Assembly: GCA_964618455.1 (NCBI GenBank)
Contig: CAZUAQ010000004.1
Coordinates: 103,316 to 167,315 of the forward strand
Source of the DNA: CAZUAQ01 sp964618455
GTDB lineage: Bacteria; Planctomycetota; Phycisphaerae; UBA1845; PWPN01
Reading direction: 5' to 3'
DNA length: 64,000 nucleotides
The position numbers and the translations under genes are program-made. A model generated the notes under the pieces. It ran no database searches, had not been told where the DNA came from, and was given only the letters and a program-made list of their open reading frames with translations. Below, piece after piece: positions 40,306-47,482 of the stretch; within the stretch, counting starts at the first letter, position 1; each line of letters opens with the position of its first letter.

Positions 40306-42624
40306 ATGGGACTGCTGGCGCGTTATACGAAGTGGCTGCATACTCAGTGGCCGGCGGGCAAGGTGGAGAAACTTCCGCTGGTGAAAGAAGACGGAACCAC
40401 CAACGTGCCGGGTCTCTCGATCGTCGGCGACCTGACCGGCATCCCCCTGCTGAAGTTCTCCGCCGATACCGGCGCCAGGGCGGTACAGCGTTTCGTCGAT
40501 GAGAGTTCCTTCGCCCGGGAGCGATCTTCCGACAATCGCGAGGACGGTCCGCTCGACCTGGTGATCATCGGGGGCGGTGTTTCCGGGATGGCCGCCGCGC
40601 TCGAGGCGAAGAAGCACGACCTGCGCTTCGAGATCCTGGAAGCCAGCGAGCCTTTCTCGACCATCGTCAACTTCCCCAGGGGCAAGCCGATCTACACCTA
40701 CCCGACGGAGATGAAGCCCGCCGGTGATATGCACTTCAAGGCGGAAGTGAAGGAACCGTTGCTCGATGAGTTGAGAGCCCAGACGCTGGAGCAAGGCATC
40801 ACGCCACGCCAGGCGCGGGCGGTGCGCGTCACGCGCAAGTCCGGCGCGCTCGAAGTCGAACTGGCTGAGGGCGAACCGATCCGTGCGCGGCGCGTGATCG
40901 TCGGGATCGGCCGATCGGGCAACTTCCGCAAGCTCGGTGTGCCGGGTGAGGACCTGGACAAGGTCTACAACCGGTTGCACGACCCGCAGGATTTCTGCGG
41001 ACAGGAGATCCTGGTGGTCGGTGGCGGTGACAGCGCCATGGAAAGCGCGATTGCCCTGGCCCGTTGTGGATCGAAGGTCACGCTCTCTTACCGCAAGCCG
41101 GAGTTCAGCCGCCCGAAGCCGGAGAACGTCGAACAGATCATGGCTCTGGCGGAGGATCCCAACGCAGACGTCGGCGTGGAAGAGCCGTCGAGCGAACGGG
41201 TGACCACGGCAGCGGGCGCATTCATCGAAGGAGAGCGCGGCCGGGGGTCGGTCACGCTGTTGATGAATACACAGGTGAAAGCGATCCGCGACAACGAGGT
41301 CGTCATCACCCACAACGACGGCGGCAAGGAGCAGACACTGGCGAACGATGCCGTCTTCAGCATGATCGGCCGCGAACCGCCGCTCGATTTCTTCCGGCGC
41401 AGCGGTGTGCGCATTCGCGGCGAATGGACCGCCGGGGCGATCGCCGCCATGACCGGCTTCATCCTCTTCTGCATGTGGCTGTACCACTGGAAAGGCGGCA
41501 AGCCGATCGCGGACCTCTTCTACCTGCCGGGATTCCTGAACCCGCAGCCCGGCGGCCTGGGTTTGGAGGACAGGTCCACCCTCCTCGGGACACTCAGCCA
41601 CTCCATGGCCGCGCCGGACTTCTATTATTCGCTGGCTTATTCAATCGTCGTGGTGATCTTCGGCGTTCAACGCATCCGCCGGCGTCGGACGCCTTACATC
41701 ACCTGGCAGACGACCAGCCTGATGGCGATTCAGGTGATCCCGCTCTTTCTCCTGCCGCAGATCATCCTGCCGTGGATGCATGCCAACGGACTTTTCGACG
41801 CCGGCATCGGCAAGACGGTCGCGGACGGGCTCTTCCCCGCCTATGGCGAAGAACGCGAATTCTGGCGGGCGTACGGCCTGATCCTGGCGTGGCCGCTCTT
41901 TGCGTACAACTGGTTCACGAACGACCCGCTTGTCTGGTGGCTGATCATCGGGGTGCTGCAGACGTTCGTGATCATCCCGTTGATCATCTGGCGCTGGGGC
42001 AAGGGCGCGTACTGCGGGTGGATCTGCTCATGCGGGGCACTGGCGGAGACGTTGGGCGACACCCACCGCCACAAGATGCCGCACGGCCCCGGCTGGAACC
42101 GACTGAACATGCTCGGCCAGGGGATTCTGCTGTTCGCGCTGTTGCTGATGGTGTTGCGGATCCTGAGTTGGATCTGGCCGGAGTCGTGGGCGGCGGCGAT
42201 CTACGCGTACGGCCTCGAGAGGGTCCCGGTGCTCAACTACAAGTACATGGTGGACCTGATGCTGGCGGGCGTGCTGGGCTACGGGCTGTATTTCTGGTTC
42301 AGCGGGCGGACATGGTGCCGGTTTGCGTGCCCGTTGGCGGCGCTGATGCACATCTACGCGCGGTTCTCGCGATTCCGCATCTTCTCCGAGAAGAAGAAGT
42401 GCATCTCGTGCAACGTCTGCACATCGGTCTGTCACCAGGGCATCGACGTGATGAACTTCGCGAACAAGGGGCTGGGGATGAAGGATCCGGAATGCGTCCG
42501 CTGCTCGGCGTGCGTGCAATCCTGCCCGACGGGCACGCTGTACTTCGGCCGCCTCACACACGAAGGCCGGGAGATCCCCGATCGGCTGGCGGCGTCGCCG
42601 GTGCGCATGCGGGAGGGCGCGTGA
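40306..42624 (+). CDS. fused FAD/NAD(P) oxidoreductase and NapH-like polyferredoxin
   Basis: The 772-residue membrane protein has two clear parts. Residues about 80-365 form a TrxR/YpdA-type flavoprotein, with the FAD fingerprint IGGGVSGM and the NADPH fingerprint VGGGDSAM, but with no CxxC redox pair. Several membrane helices follow, with cysteine motifs CGWICSCGA and CRFACPLAA like those of NapH, NosR and CcoG. The C-terminus binds two 4Fe-4S clusters: CISCNVCTSVC (about 699) and CVRCSACVQSC (about 730). It should pass electrons from NADPH via FAD to iron-sulfur centres across or at the membrane. The ATG at 40306 has GAGGTG upstream; an earlier TTG at 40261 is less likely. Substrate unknown. 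Confidence 0.85.
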   Translation: MGLLARYTKWLHTQWPAGKVEKLPLVKEDGTTNVPGLSIVGDLTGIPLLKFSADTGARAVQRFVDESSFARERSSDNREDGPLDLVIIGGGVSGMAAALEAKKHDLRFEILEASEPFSTIVNFPRGKPIYTYPTEMKPAGDMHFKAEVKEPLLDELRAQTLEQGITPRQARAVRVTRKSGALEVELAEGEPIRARRVIVGIGRSGNFRKLGVPGEDLDKVYNRLHDPQDFCGQEILVVGGGDSAMESAIALARCGSKVTLSYRKPEFSRPKPENVEQIMALAEDPNADVGVEEPSSERVTTAAGAFIEGERGRGSVTLLMNTQVKAIRDNEVVITHNDGGKEQTLANDAVFSMIGREPPLDFFRRSGVRIRGEWTAGAIAAMTGFILFCMWLYHWKGGKPIADLFYLPGFLNPQPGGLGLEDRSTLLGTLSHSMAAPDFYYSLAYSIVVVIFGVQRIRRRRTPYITWQTTSLMAIQVIPLFLLPQIILPWMHANGLFDAGIGKTVADGLFPAYGEEREFWRAYGLILAWPLFAYNWFTNDPLVWWLIIGVLQTFVIIPLIIWRWGKGAYCGWICSCGALAETLGDTHRHKMPHGPGWNRLNMLGQGILLFALLLMVLRILSWIWPESWAAAIYAYGLERVPVLNYKYMVDLMLAGVLGYGLYFWFSGRTWCRFACPLAALMHIYARFSRFRIFSEKKKCISCNVCTSVCHQGIDVMNFANKGLGMKDPECVRCSACVQSCPTGTLYFGRLTHEGREIPDRLAASPVRMREGA

Positions 42625-42634
42625 AGCGTGAAGC

Positions 42635-43057
42635 TTATTGTTCATACGAATCTCCTGCTTCGACGGGGTCAACGTCCATATGCCTTCTTCCATAGGAGGC
42701 TTGCCAGAACAGCGTCGCGCCGAGCGCGCCGAGGGTGTACGCCATGATGTCGAGAGGGTCCGCCACTGCCCGGCCCTGGAACAAGCGCGTCTGCGGCAAC
42801 CACAGTTCGAAGACGGCGGACCAGATTAAGAGCGGAATGATGACCTCGTGCGGGTGCGGCGGATCGTCGTTTCGACGGAGACCGGTCCGACGCATACCGT
42901 ACAGCATGATCGGCACCCAGAATGGAATGCAGATCACATCATTCAGATAACTGTGCAGGAAGGTCAACGAAAACGCAGGTCGGAGCAGCCATCGGTTGAC
43001 GAAATAGAGGATGAAACATGCGACAAACAGAGGATCCCTGAGGTATCTGAATTTCAT
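42635..43057 (-). CDS. small membrane protein of unknown function
   Basis: Starting at ATG 43057 the protein has 140 residues with three to four hydrophobic helices. It begins MKFRYLRDPLF and ends in a short hydrophilic tail. I do not recognise a family, though the arrangement recalls VanZ-like proteins. The start is two bases after the stop of the pseudopilin-like gene, so the two form an operon. Confidence 0.65.
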   Translation of the reverse strand: MKFRYLRDPLFVACFILYFVNRWLLRPAFSLTFLHSYLNDVICIPFWVPIMLYGMRRTGLRRNDDPPHPHEVIIPLLIWSAVFELWLPQTRLFQGRAVADPLDIMAYTLGALGATLFWQASYGRRHMDVDPVEAGDSYEQ

Positions 43058-43059
43058 CG

Positions 43060-43701
43060 TCAATGCCCCAGCGGAAGATGATGAAAACTCATCACACCTG
43101 CGAGAATGATGCTGCAGGCGATCGTCACAACCATCGCACACACAGTTTCCCATATTCGCGGACGGGTCGCCTTCTCGCGAACCATGAGACGGATTGCCAG
43201 CACACAGCCGGCGATACCGCTCAGGATGCAGGAAACCAGAATCCCCTTCGTGGGTAGCTCGAAAATGAATTGAGTTAGTGTGGGCTCATACTTCGAGCTT
43301 CTGAGGGATTTCAGCTTTGAGCTGATGTCAGCATTCAAGCCTCTCCCACCAGGCACGCCATCCTGGCCGTACGATAGAATCTCATAATCCTCACCACTCA
43401 CTTGATACTGATACGGATGACCCCAGCGATCTATCAGGTAAAGGGACTGCTTTTCCTCTTCTTCTATTCCATTGTGAATGAGAGCTTCGTTCAAGTGACG
43501 AGGAAGTGAACCCTTGTCCGATCTATACACAATGATCAACTCATCGAGCGTACGCAATTCAGAAACTGTCCGGAATTGAGCTCTTCGAAACAGGATACCT
43601 TGCGTCTGATGATAGATAACTGAGATGGATATACCGAAGATCGTTATTCCTGTAAGTATGCCTGCCATGGCTGCTTTGGCATGACGCGAATAATTGCGCA
43701 T
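43060..43701 (-). CDS. membrane protein with GspG-like C-terminal signature
   Basis: The 213-residue protein has one hydrophobic helix near the start (residues 10-30), a short body and two helices near the C-terminus. The segment DRWGHPYQYQV followed by SYGQDGVPGG is the calcium-binding end of type II secretion major pseudopilin (GspG). The canonical FTLIE prepilin motif is absent, and there are extra C-terminal helices, so it is an unusual derivative. The gene is AT-richer than its surroundings, which may indicate recent transfer. It is adjacent to, and probably co-expressed with, the small membrane gene. Function unknown. Confidence 0.65.
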   Translation of the reverse strand: MRNYSRHAKAAMAGILTGITIFGISISVIYHQTQGILFRRAQFRTVSELRTLDELIIVYRSDKGSLPRHLNEALIHNGIEEEEKQSLYLIDRWGHPYQYQVSGEDYEILSYGQDGVPGGRGLNADISSKLKSLRSSKYEPTLTQFIFELPTKGILVSCILSGIAGCVLAIRLMVREKATRPRIWETVCAMVVTIACSIILAGVMSFHHLPLGH

Positions 43702-43778
43702 GAACACCCCGAGTAGCTTGAATGAACGGCAATTGCGCCCATCGACACGAAGGATAGATCTGCTCGATTTTTCGCGCA

Positions 43779-43802
43779 CTTCGCGGCTTCGCGGCTTCGC
43801 GC
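43779..43802. repeat. three tandem copies of an 8-base unit
   Basis: The unit CTTCGCGG occurs three times in a row (last copy one base different) in the gap between the pseudopilin-like gene and hypB. The outer sequence TTCGCGC...GCGCGAA can fold into a hairpin. No T tract is present. Confidence 0.6.
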
Positions 43803-43819
43803 GAATCGAAACGCCTCCG

Positions 43820-44503
43820 TTACACCGTCGATGTCGGCGGCGCGATCGCTTCCCGCTCGCGTTTCAGCCACATTAGCCACTCCGCCATCCCCTGTCCCGT
43901 CTTGGTCGAGACCTGGATGAACGGCGCGCGGGTATTGATCTTCGACAGGTCGTCCTGGACGCGGGTCACGTCGTAGTCGAGCACATTGAGCAGGTCGATC
44001 TTGGTCAGCAGGATGGCGTCGGCCTGGTGAAAGAGCGTGTGGTACTTCGCGACCTTGTCGTCCCCCTCGGGCACGCTCAGCAACACGACGCGCCGATGCT
44101 CGCCGAGATCAAATGCCGCCGGGCACACCATGTTGCCCACGTTCTCGATGAACAGGTAGTCCACCGCGTTCATGTCGATGTGGTTCAGCCCCTCGGCCAC
44201 TTCCGCCGGGCTGAGGTGACACCCCTTGCCGGTGTTGATCTGCAGCGTCTGAGCGGAGACATGCCCCAAACGCTCAGCATCGCGCGAGGTCTGCAGGTCC
44301 CCCACCATCACCGCGCAGCGCTCGCCCCCGCCGAGTTGAGGCAGCGTCCGCTCCAGCAGCGTGGTCTTGCCGCTGCCCGGCGCGCTCATCAGGTTCAGCG
44401 CGAGCAGCCCGGCGGATTCCATCCGCGCGCGATTGCTTGCCGCGAGGGCATCATTGGCCTTGAGCACGGATTCGACGACTTGTACTCTCATGTTGTCCGG
44501 CAT
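43820..44503 (-). CDS. hypB: hydrogenase nickel incorporation GTPase
   Basis: The 227-residue GTPase has the P-loop SAPGSGKTT near residue 40 and the conserved GDLQTSRDAERL, NTGKGCHLS and FIENVGNMVCP boxes of HypB. It delivers nickel, with HypA, to [NiFe]-hydrogenase precursors. No N-terminal His-rich nickel store is visible. It lies 29 bases after hypA and is the last gene of the hyp operon. Confidence 0.95.
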   Translation of the reverse strand: MPDNMRVQVVESVLKANDALAASNRARMESAGLLALNLMSAPGSGKTTLLERTLPQLGGGERCAVMVGDLQTSRDAERLGHVSAQTLQINTGKGCHLSPAEVAEGLNHIDMNAVDYLFIENVGNMVCPAAFDLGEHRRVVLLSVPEGDDKVAKYHTLFHQADAILLTKIDLLNVLDYDVTRVQDDLSKINTRAPFIQVSTKTGQGMAEWLMWLKREREAIAPPTSTV

Positions 44504-44532
44504 CTCCGTTCACTCGGGTCGTCCCGGGTCAG

Positions 44533-44913
44533 TTACTTCATGACGACTTCCGCGTCGGCAGTGTCCTCTTCCGTCTGGCACACCACCGATCGCAAGACCA
44601 TGTCATTGCCCGCCACGATGCGGGCGTCAGCCTGTCCGCATTCCGGGCACGCGTAGATCTCGTCCTCGGGCAGGTACAGGCAGTCGCATTGGCGACATAC
44701 TGCCACCACGCGCTCCTCCTTGACGATCAAGCGGGCTCCCTCGACGACCGTTCCTTCCGATGCGGCGCGAAAGGCCATCTCCAATGCCTCGGGAACTACC
44801 TGCCGCATCACGCCGATCTGCACTTCCACCTCTTCCACACAAGACGGTTCGTGCTCCGAAACGGCATCCAACACGCTGTCGATGATATCCACGGCGATCG
44901 ACATCTCATGCAT
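44533..44913 (-). CDS. hypA: hydrogenase nickel metallochaperone
   Basis: The 126-residue protein starts MHEMSI, where His2 is a nickel ligand, and carries the zinc ribbon CRQCDC...CPECG. HypA works with HypB in nickel insertion. The size is normal, with a short acidic C-terminal extension. It is 105 bases downstream of hypE. Confidence 0.94.
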   Translation of the reverse strand: MHEMSIAVDIIDSVLDAVSEHEPSCVEEVEVQIGVMRQVVPEALEMAFRAASEGTVVEGARLIVKEERVVAVCRQCDCLYLPEDEIYACPECGQADARIVAGNDMVLRSVVCQTEEDTADAEVVMK

Positions 44914-45018
44914 GATGACTCACTCGCTTCCTGTCGATGCAACACTCCGCCGAAGTCGAAGGCCGGATCGTCGCATGCGATCCACCCCGAAAACCTTCGC
45001 ACCCGGTGAGTGTCCTTT

Positions 45019-46065
45019 TCAACATATGCGCGGCAACTCCTCGCCGTACGGTCGCTGAACGATACGCGATCCTCCGGCGCGGGTGTTCAGTTCCACCAGC
45101 GGAGGATCCCCATCGGTCACACGCCCGATGACGGCGGCATGTTTGCCATACACATCGGCTCTGCAGGCGTTCAAGATTCGTTCGGCATCGGATGCGGCGG
45201 CCACCATCACCACCTTGCCCTCGTTGGCTACGGTGAGCGGATCGAGACCGAGCATCTCCGCCGTGTGCCGGGCCACGCGCGAGATCGGCACGGCGGACTC
45301 GTCGAGCTGGACAGACAAGCCAGTCGCCTCGACCAGGTCGGCCAGCGTTCCCGCCAGCCCGCCGCGCGTCGGGTCGCGCATGAATTTCACATCCGCCCCC
45401 GTCGCCAGCACTTCAGCGATGAGATGATTCAGCGGCGCGGCATCCGTCTTGAGCTCGGTGCGGAATGTCAATCCTTCCCGCGCGGACATCACCGCCATGC
45501 CGTGATCGGCCAGCGTTCCATTGATGATCACCACGTCGCCCGGATGGATACGCGAGGTGTCCATGCGCGCATCGTTCCGAAGCTGCCCCACACCCGAGGT
45601 CGTGATCGTCAGCCCATCGCGCTCGGCTCCGCCGGCCGGTCGCTCCACCACCTTGGTATCCCCGCTGACGACCGGCACACCGGCTTCCCCGGCGGCCTGT
45701 GCAATGGAAGCCAATACGCGGTCGAGAAGTTCGAACGAAAGCCCTTCTTCGAGGGTCAACGCCAGGGTCAGCGCGATGGGCGTCGCTCCCATCACCGCCA
45801 GATCGTTCACCGTCCCGCACACTGCCAGCCGCCCGATGTCGCCGCCGGGAAACTCCAGCGGCTGCACGACGAACGAGTCCGTGGTCACGGCGATACGCCC
45901 CGCCTGGACTTCCAGCATGGCCGAGTCGGTCAGCGGGTCGAGATACGGATTGCCCAGCACCGGCACGATCCGCTCGTCGATGAGCCGACGGGTCAACTCG
46001 CCACCGCCGCCGTGGGCGAGCACGACACGATCTTCCATGCGTGTGGGCGTGGCGGTGTTCAGCAT
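45019..46065 (-). CDS. hypE: hydrogenase cyanide-ligand maturation protein
   Basis: The 348-residue protein uses ATP to dehydrate the thiocarboxamide made by HypF to a thiocyanate. Its end GEELPRIC provides the modified C-terminal cysteine. HGGGGE near residue 19 and SGDTK are the conserved ATP-binding parts. The start at 46065 overlaps the hypD gene end by seven bases. Length is standard. Confidence 0.95.
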   Translation of the reverse strand: MLNTATPTRMEDRVVLAHGGGGELTRRLIDERIVPVLGNPYLDPLTDSAMLEVQAGRIAVTTDSFVVQPLEFPGGDIGRLAVCGTVNDLAVMGATPIALTLALTLEEGLSFELLDRVLASIAQAAGEAGVPVVSGDTKVVERPAGGAERDGLTITTSGVGQLRNDARMDTSRIHPGDVVIINGTLADHGMAVMSAREGLTFRTELKTDAAPLNHLIAEVLATGADVKFMRDPTRGGLAGTLADLVEATGLSVQLDESAVPISRVARHTAEMLGLDPLTVANEGKVVMVAAASDAERILNACRADVYGKHAAVIGRVTDGDPPLVELNTRAGGSRIVQRPYGEELPRIC

Positions 46066-47180
46066 GTGCCCACCCCCTGGTTCGTGGTGGAGGCTCCCCC
46101 ACGCTGCGGCACGTGTGTGCGGCCATACTTGTACCACGCCGCGCAGGTACCCTCGCTGCTGACCATGCACGGGCCGACGGGCTCGGTCGGCGTGCACCGC
46201 GAGCCGAACAGCGTGCATTCGTAAGGCTGTACCTTGCCCTGGATCACCTCGCCGCACCGGCACCCGGGCGGATCGTAATCCGGGCCGATCTCCAGACCGA
46301 ATCGCGCCAAGGCGTTGAATCGGCGGTACGGCGCGCGAAGTTCCAGGCCGCTCTCGGCGATCGTTCCCATGGCCCGCCACACCACCGGCGCGGGCTCGAA
46401 AACCTGATCCATCCACTGGCGGGCAATGGCATTACCGTCATCCTCGACCGCCACCGAGTAGACGTTCTCCAGTTCGCACTGCCCCGCCGCCACCATCTCG
46501 ACCAGTCGCAGGATGCCCCGAAGCATCTGCTCGGGCTCGAAACCGACCACGACGCACGGCTTGCCGTACTGTTCGACGACCGGGCGATAGGCCTCGGTGC
46601 CGATGATGACGCTGACATGCCCGGGACACAGGAATCCGTCGATGGGCACGTCGCCGCCTTCCAGCAGCGTCTCCATGGCGGGCATGACCAGTTTGTGACC
46701 GGCGAGGACCGTGAAGTTTTCCAGTCCGCGTTTCTCCGCTTCGATCACCGCCGCCGCGCTGGCCGGGGCGGTCGTCTCGAAGCCGACGGCGAGGAACACC
46801 ACTTCGCGATCGGGGTGCTCGGCGGCATAGTTCACCGCGTCGCGCGCCGAGTACACGACGACAACGTTGCTGCCTGCAGCGCGATGGCGCTCCAGGCTTC
46901 CGGTCTGCCCCGGAACGCGCACCATGTCTCCATAGGTGCAGATTGTCACGCGCGGATCGGCGGCCAGTGCGATGGCGGCATCGATGTATCCCTGCGAGGT
47001 TACGCATACCGGGCAGCCCGGCCCGCTGATCAGGCGCACCGCCGCGGGCAGCATCGATTTCACGCCCGTACGAAACAGGGAGACGGTGTGCGTCCCGCAG
47101 ATTTCCATGAGGCGGATGCTGTCCATGTCGCGGCAGGCGTGGGCGATGCGGTCGGCCAGTTGGCGAGGTGTGGTTTCCAT
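46059..47180 (-). CDS. hypD: hydrogenase iron-sulfur scaffold for Fe(CN)2CO assembly
   Basis: The 373-residue protein has GTHT near residue 28, GPGCPVC (about 55) and further conserved cysteines (CRCGEV, CTLFGSRC, GTCAAWYKYG), which bind a 4Fe-4S cluster and the cyano-carbonyl iron. The start overlaps the hypC stop by one base (TGATG). Order and overlap show a single translation-coupled operon. Confidence 0.95.
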   Translation of the reverse strand: METTPRQLADRIAHACRDMDSIRLMEICGTHTVSLFRTGVKSMLPAAVRLISGPGCPVCVTSQGYIDAAIALAADPRVTICTYGDMVRVPGQTGSLERHRAAGSNVVVVYSARDAVNYAAEHPDREVVFLAVGFETTAPASAAAVIEAEKRGLENFTVLAGHKLVMPAMETLLEGGDVPIDGFLCPGHVSVIIGTEAYRPVVEQYGKPCVVVGFEPEQMLRGILRLVEMVAAGQCELENVYSVAVEDDGNAIARQWMDQVFEPAPVVWRAMGTIAESGLELRAPYRRFNALARFGLEIGPDYDPPGCRCGEVIQGKVQPYECTLFGSRCTPTEPVGPCMVSSEGTCAAWYKYGRTHVPQRGGASTTNQGVGTC

Positions 47181-47482
47181 CACGTCACCTCCCCGGAGGA
47201 TGGGTCTTTCCCGGTGGCGGCATCGCTCGCGGCGGACTCGATCTCCTCGAGATCCTCCGGCTGCAGGTATTTCCACGTCTCCATCGCTTCTTCTTCATCC
47301 AGAACGTTCAGCGTGTAGCCGGCGTGCACGAGCACCCAGTCGCCGATCTTCGCCTCCGGCGTGAAGACGAGGCTGACCTCGACGCGGCTGCCCTGGAAGT
47401 CGACGGTGCCGACGCTGCCCGTTGCCGCGATCTTCGGATCCTCGCGCATGTCGACGATTTTTCCCGGTACGGCTAAGCACAT
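47180..47482 (-). CDS. hypC: hydrogenase maturation chaperone
   Basis: The 100-residue protein starts MCLAVPGKIV, with Cys2 as the iron-transfer residue. It binds HypD and the hydrogenase large subunit. The C-terminus is extended by about 15 acidic residues. The start overlaps the hypF stop region by ten bases. Confidence 0.95.
   Translation of the reverse strand: MCLAVPGKIVDMREDPKIAATGSVGTVDFQGSRVEVSLVFTPEAKIGDWVLVHAGYTLNVLDEEEAMETWKYLQPEDLEEIESAASDAATGKDPSSGEVT

Noticed and set aside
41064..42695. A 543-residue open frame on the plus strand in another frame of the flavin/4Fe-4S gene.
   Set aside because: No domain resemblance and Arg/Pro-rich, while the correct frame has FAD, NADPH and cluster motifs.
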